Shown here one piece after another: positions 59,201-64,000 of a stretch of DNA of 64,000 nucleotides (position 1 is the stretch's first letter; every line of letters begins with the position of its first letter). This stretch comes from Doris montereyensis. Lineage: Eukaryota > Mollusca > Gastropoda > Nudibranchia > Dorididae. Location: positions 1 through 64,000 of the forward strand of contig JAXRKP010000961.1 of assembly GCA_037039925.1 (NCBI GenBank). The letters run 5' to 3'. The position numbers and the translations under genes are program-made. Below the pieces are notes generated by a model. That model had not been told where the DNA came from and made no database searches. It worked only from the letters and a program-made list of their open reading frames with translations.

Positions 59201-62200
59201 TCGCTCTTTATCGCTTTTATCGCTCTTTATCGCTCTTTATCGCTCTTTATCGCTCTTTATCGCTCTTTATCGCTCTTTATCGCTCTTTATCGCTCTTTAT
59301 CGCTCTTTATCGCTCTTTATCGCTCTTTATCGCTCTTTATCGCTCTTTATCGCTCTTTATCGCTCTTTATCGCTCTTTATCGCTCTTTATCGCTCTTTAT
59401 CGCTCTTTATCGCTCTTTATCGCTCTTTATCGCTCTTTATCGCTCTTTATCGCTCTTTATCGCTCTTTATCGCTCTTTATCGCAGCCTATCGCTCTTTAT
59501 CGCTCTTTATCGTTTTATCGCTCTTTATCGCTTTATCGCTCTTTATCGCTCTTTATCGCTCTTTATCGCTCTTTATCGCTCTTTATCGCTCTTTATCGCT
59601 CTTTATCGCTCTTTATCGCTCTTTATCGCTCTTTATCTCTCTATCGCTCTTTATCGCTCTTTATCGCTCTTTATCGCTCTTTATCGCTCTTTATCGCTCT
59701 TTATCGCTCTTTATCGCCTTTTATCGCTCTTTATCGCTCTTTATCGCTCTTTATCGCTCTCTATCGCTCTTTATCGCTCTTTATCGCTCTTTATCTCTTT
59801 ATCGCTCTTTATCGCTTTATCGCTCTTTATCGCTCTTTATCGCTCTTTATCGCTCTTTATTTTCTTTATCGCTCTTTATCGCTCTTTATCGCTCTTTATC
59901 GCTCTTTATCGCTCTTTATCGCTCTTTATCGCTCTTTATCGCTCTTTATCGCTCTTTATCGCTCTTTATCGCTCTTTATCGCTCTTTATCGCTTTATCGC
60001 TCTTTATCGCTCTTTATCGCTCTTTATCGCTCTTTATCGCTCTTTATTATCGCAGGCTATCGCTTTTATCGCTCTTTATTTTTTATCGCTCTTTATCGTT
60101 TTTTATCGCTCTTTATCGCTCTTTATCGCTCTTTATCGCTCTTTATCGCTCTTTATCGCTCTTTATCGCTCTTTATCGCTCTTTATCGTCTTTATCGCTC
60201 TCTATCGCCTTTTATCGCTCGTTTCGCTCTTTATCGCTTTTTATCGCTCTTTATCGCGCTTTATCGCTCTTTATTATCGCTTTTATCGCTTCCTATCGCT
60301 CTTTATCGCCTTTTATCGCTCTTTATCGCTTTTATCTATCACCCTTTATCGCTCTTTATCGCTCTTTATCGCTCTTTATCGCGCTTTATCGCTCTTTATC
60401 GCTCTTTATCGCTCTTTATATCGCTATCGCTCTTTATCGCTCTTTATCGCTCTTTATCGCTCTTTATCGCTCTTTATCGCAGTTTATCGCTCTTTATCGC
60501 TGCTTTATCGCTCTTTATCGCTCTTTATCGCTCTTTATCGCTCTTTTATCGCTCTTTATCTGCTATCGCTTTATCGCCTTTATCCTTTTATCGCCTTTCG
60601 CTCTTTATCGCCTTTTATCGCTCTTTATCGCTCCTTTATCGCTCTTTATCAGCTTCCTATCGCTCTTTATCGCTTTTATCGCTCTCTATCGCCTTTCATC
60701 CATTTTTATCGCTTTTTATCACTCTTTATCGCTTTTTATATCAGCTCTATCGTTCTTTATCGCTCTTTATCGCTATTTATCGCCTCTTTATTTTATCGCT
60801 TTTTATCGCTCTTTATCGCTTTATCGCTTTTTATAATTCTTTATCGCTTTTTATCGCTCTTTATCGCTCTTTATCGCTTTTATCGCTCTTTATCGCTCTT
60901 TATCGTTCTTTATCGCGCTTTCTCTTTATCGCTCTTTATCGCTCTTTATCGCATTCTATCGCTCTTTATCGCTCTTTATCGCTCTTTATCGCTCTTTATA
61001 TCGCTCTTTATCGCTCTTATCGCTCTATCGCTCTTTATCGCATCGCTCTTTATCGCTCTTTATCGCAGCCTTTATCGCTCTTTATCGCTCTTTATCGCAG
61101 CTTTATCGCTCTTTATCGCTCTTTATCGCTCTTTATCGCTCTTTATCGCTCTTTATCGCTCTTTATCGCTCTTTATCGCTCTTTATCGCTCTTTATCGCT
61201 CTTTATCGCTCTTTATTGCTCTTTATCGCTGTTTATCGCTCTTTATCGCCTTTTATCGCTTTTATCGCTCTCTATCAACTTTTATCGCTCTTTATCGCTC
61301 TTTATTTCTCTTTATCGCTCTGTATCGCTCTTTATCGCTCTTTCTCGCTCTTTCTCGCTCGAAACTTTCTTTATCGCTGTTTATCGCACTTTATTGCTCT
61401 TTATCGCTCTTTCGCTCTTTATCGCTCTTTATCGCTCTTTATCGCTCTTTATCGCTTTTAGCTTCCTATCGCTCTTTATCGCTCTTTATCAGCTCTATCG
61501 CGTTTTATCGCTCTTAATCGCTCTTTATTGCAGCCTATCGCTCTTTATCGGTCTTTATCGTCTTTATCGCCTTTATCGCTCTTTATCGGAGCCTATCATT
61601 CTTTATCGCTCTTTATCGCTCTGTATCGCTCTTTATCGCTCTTTATCGTGCTTTATCGCGCTTTATCGCTCTTTATTACTCTTTATCGCTCTTTATCGCT
61701 CTTTATCGCGTTTTATAGCCTTTTTATCGCCTTTATCGCTCTCTATCTATCGCTTTATCGCTCTTTCTCGCTCTTTCTCGCTCTTTATCGCTCTTTATCG
61801 CTCTTAATAGCTCTTTATCGCTCTTTATCGCTCTTTATCGCTTTTCGAACCGCTTATAGCCGCCTAGCTTTTTATCGCTTTTATCGCTCTTTATCGCTCT
61901 TTATCGATCTTTTATCGCCTTTCATCGCTTTCTAACGCCCTTTATCGCTTTTCATCGCTCTTTCTCGCTCTTTATCGCTCTTTATCGCTCTTAATAGCTC
62001 TCTATCGCTCTTTATCGTTCTTTATCGCTCTTTATCGCTAACCTATCGCGCCTTATCGCTCTTTATCGCTCTTTATGGATCGTCATCTTTATCGCTCTTT
62101 ATCGTTCTTCATCGCTCTCTATCACTCTTTATCGCTCTTTATCGCTCTTTATCGCTCTTTATCGCTCTTTATCGCTCTTTATCGCTCTCTATCGCTCGTG

Positions 62201-62720
62201 ATTGCTCTTTATCGCTCTTTATCGCGCTTTATCGCTCTTTATCGCTCTTTATCGCTCTTCATCGCCTCTTTATCGCTCTTTATCGCCCTTTTTATCGTCT
62301 TTATCGCCTTTATCGCTCTTTATCGCTCTTTATCGTTATTTATCGCAGCCTATCGCTCTTTATCGCTCTTTATCGTTTCTTTATCGCTCTTTATCGCTCT
62401 TTATCGCTCTTTTTATCGCCTTTATCTCTTTCTCGCTCTTTATCGCTCTTTATCGCAGCTTGATCGCTCTTTATCGCTCTTTATCGCTCTTTATCGCTCT
62501 TTCGCCTTTTATCGGCTGCCTATCGCTCTTTATCGCTGCTTTATCGCTCTTCATCGCTCTTTATCGCTCTTTATCGCTCTTTATCGCTCTTTACTGCTTT
62601 TTGTCCTCTTTATCGCAGCATATCGCTCTTTATCGCTTTTTCGCTTTTATCGCTGTTTAACTTCTGCTCTTTATCGCTCCTATCGCTCTTTATCGCTGCC
62701 TATCGCTCTTTATCACTCCT
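56221..62720 (+). repeat. Nearly homogeneous TATCGCTCTT expansion
   Basis: About 6.5 kb, dominated by one decamer. It includes a perfect run of 26 identical copies at 59,221-59,480 and shorter perfect runs near 57,551-57,650 and 59,880-59,990. Indels that break the 10-bp phase (for example TATCGCTTTTATCGC, TATCGCTTTATCGC) are far more common than in the left arrays. Only rare remnants of older variants remain, for example TCGCAGGCTATCGC at 58,443 and 60,050. Open frames of up to 1,236 codons here follow from the unit and are not called as genes. Confidence 0.95.
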
Positions 62721-63930
62721 AGGGCTATTTCATTGCTGCATATCGCTCTTTATCGCTCTTTATCGCTCTTTACTGCTGCCTGTCGCTCTTTATCGCAGCC
62801 TATCGCTCTTTATCGCTGCCTATCGCTCTATATCGCTGCCTATGCTCTTCATCGCTGCCTATCGCTCTTTATCGCTGCCTATCGCTCTTTACTGCTACCT
62901 GTCACTCTTTATCGCAGCCTATCGCTCTTTATCATTCCTATCGCTCTTTACTGCTACCTGTCACTCTTTATCACAGCCCTATCCTCTTTATCGCAGCCTA
63001 TCGCTTTTTATCGCAGCTTACCGCTCTTTATAGCCTATCTCTCTTTATCGCTGCCTATCGCTCTTTATCGCTGCCTATCGCTCTTCATCGCTCCTATCGC
63101 TCTTTATCGTTGCCTATCGCTCTTTACTGCTGCCTGTCACTCTTTATCTTGCGTATCGCTCTTTATCACAACCTATCGCTTTTTATCGCAGCTTACCGCT
63201 CTTTATCGCAGCTATCGCTCTTTATCGCAGCCTATCGCAGCATATCTCAGCATATCGCAGCCTATCGCAGCTTATCACAGCCTATCGCAGCCTATTGCAA
63301 CATAATGCATTTTTACCCCTCTTTATCGCAGCCTATCGCTCTTTATCACTCTTTATCGCTTTTGCCTATCGCTCTTTATCGCTCTTTATCGCTGAGCCTA
63401 TCGCTCTTTATCGCAGCCTATCGCAGTCTCTCACCTTCTTTCGCAGCCTATCGCTCTTTATCGCTCTTTATCGCTCTTTATCGCTTTTTATCGCAGCTTT
63501 ATCAGCCTATCGCTCTTTATCACAGCCTATGGCTTCCTATCGCAGCCTATTGCAGCCTACTGCTCCCTATCGCAGCCTATTGCAGCCTACTGCTCCTATC
63601 GCAGCCTATCGCAGCCTATCAGAGCCTATCTCCAGCCTATCGCAGCCTATCCCTATAGCCTATCGCAGCCTATTGCAACCTATCGCTCTTTATATCACCT
63701 GTCACTCTTTATCGCAGCCTATCGCTCTTATCGCAGCCTATCGCTCTTTATCCCCAACATCTCTTTTTTAGCGCTTTTTATCGCACTTTATCGCACTTTA
63801 TCTCCTTTATCGCTCTTTATCGCTCTTTTATCGCTGCCTATCGCAACTTTATCGGAGCCTATCGCAGCCTATCGCTGCCTATCGCCTATCGCAGCCTATC
63901 GCAGCCTATCGCAGCCTATTGACAGCTTTC
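62721..63930 (+). repeat. Degenerate left-type TATCGCAGCC / TATCGCTCTT array
   Basis: Left-type signatures return here: TTTACTGCTACCTGTCACTC near 62,889 and 62,949, TTTACTGCTGCCTGTCACTC near 63,124, and CATATCTCAGCATATCGC near 63,241. Many 1-3 bp gaps are present, for example CTGCCTATGCTCTTC and CAGCCCTATCC. It could be an old decayed copy or poorly polished sequence. Confidence 0.9.
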
Positions 63931-64000
63931 CAACCGCTTCGAACCGTTTTTATCGCTCTGTACCGTTTCTTTATCGTTTCATTATCGCTCTTTATCGCTC
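63931..64000 (+). repeat. Fragment of ACCGCTT / TTCGAACC units with TATCGCTCTT
   Basis: GACAGCTTTCCAACCGCTTC followed by GAACCGTTTTTATCGC: a splice of bridge-type and TATCG units at the window edge, with the rest beyond the window. Confidence 0.8.

Noticed and set aside
57751..61461. A 1,236-codon open reading frame with the repeat LFIALYRSLS, and the other long forward frames at 3.6-5.1, 6.2-9.2, 10.4-16.1, 29.4-31.9, 34.7-43.6 and 52.6-58.3 kb
   Set aside because: All three forward frames are open together because the decamer contains no stop in any phase. The peptide is the same cycle in each frame; there is no codon bias, domain, start context or unique sequence. Composition explains them fully.
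56221..62720. Pure assembly artefact for the whole homogeneous array
   Set aside because: Remnant markers (58,443) and continuous homology with 36.8-38 kb up to about 56.1 kb show real sequence underneath. Only the indel excess is suspect, so it is kept as a finding with that caveat.
1..64000. Transposable elements, LTRs or terminal inverted repeats
   Set aside because: No reverse transcriptase, integrase or transposase frame, no LTR-like unique flank and no target-site duplication could be found; every segment reads as decamers.
1..64000. tRNA, rRNA or other structured RNA genes
   Set aside because: No tRNA-like arms with a unique anticodon loop, and no rRNA core sequence was recognised. 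Short palindromes such as TTCGAA are part of the repeat units.
1..64000. A bacterial or phage origin for the window
   Set aside because: 64 kb without a single supportable gene, with kilobase-scale tandem satellites and CpG-decay-like variants, does not fit bacterial or phage genomes.

Overview
The window is wall-to-wall satellite-like DNA. I found no protein-coding gene, RNA gene, transposon or other unique sequence that I could support. Every kilobase is built from about 10-bp units (decamers) that fall into a few related families: TATCGCTCTT and TATCGCAGCC, CTCAATCGCT, TTAATCCGTC, CCCCATTGAA, CCCCTTTGAA, and TAACCGCTTT with TACAGCTTCC. A short graded 'bridge' (TAGACCGCCT-type decamers) joins some of them. 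Such organisation points to constitutive heterochromatin (pericentromeric, subtelomeric or B/sex-chromosome-like) of a eukaryote. Frequent CpG-to-TpG and CpG-to-CpA variants suggest a genome that methylates CpG. The species cannot be told from this sequence.

Layout. Positions 1 to about 2,500 are in inverted orientation, with purine-rich units on the + strand. From about 2,500 to the end the + strand is pyrimidine-rich. Families follow each other in a fixed order: TATCG array, TCAATCG, TTAATCC, TATCGCTGCC, bridge, TTCGAACC, CCCTTCTAA, then ACCGCTT/TACAGCTTCC. From there the sequence either passes through a C-rich junction (near TCCCTCCCCATGG) into a new TATCG array, or passes into CCCCATTGAA/CCCCTTTGAA and round again to another bridge.

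The left part (3.6-17.4 kb) holds long TATCGCAGCC/TATCGCTCTT arrays, including a 5.3-kb direct duplication (about 5.9-9.8 and 10.2-15.1 kb). Its second copy carries an extra 940-bp tandem duplication. The section 17.4-24.4 kb is compact, with short blocks and three closely spaced bridges. From 24.85 kb to the end of the recognisable homology lies an approximately 18-kb higher-order repeat: 24.85-43.4 kb is repeated from 43.4 kb to at least 56.1 kb, with shared diagnostic variants. The tail of the second copy is replaced or overgrown by a nearly pure TATCGCTCTT expansion (56.2-62.7 kb). The last 1.3 kb resembles the left-hand arrays but has many small indels.

Long open reading frames exist, up to 1,236 codons. 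They follow from the unit: a stop-free 10-bp repeat gives the same 10-residue cycle in all three forward frames. I do not call them genes. The points most worth a second look are the shared decamer register across families, the 18-kb higher-order repeat, the strand switch at 2.5 kb, the 10-bp W/S and CpG periodicity, and the expansion with phase drift at the right end.
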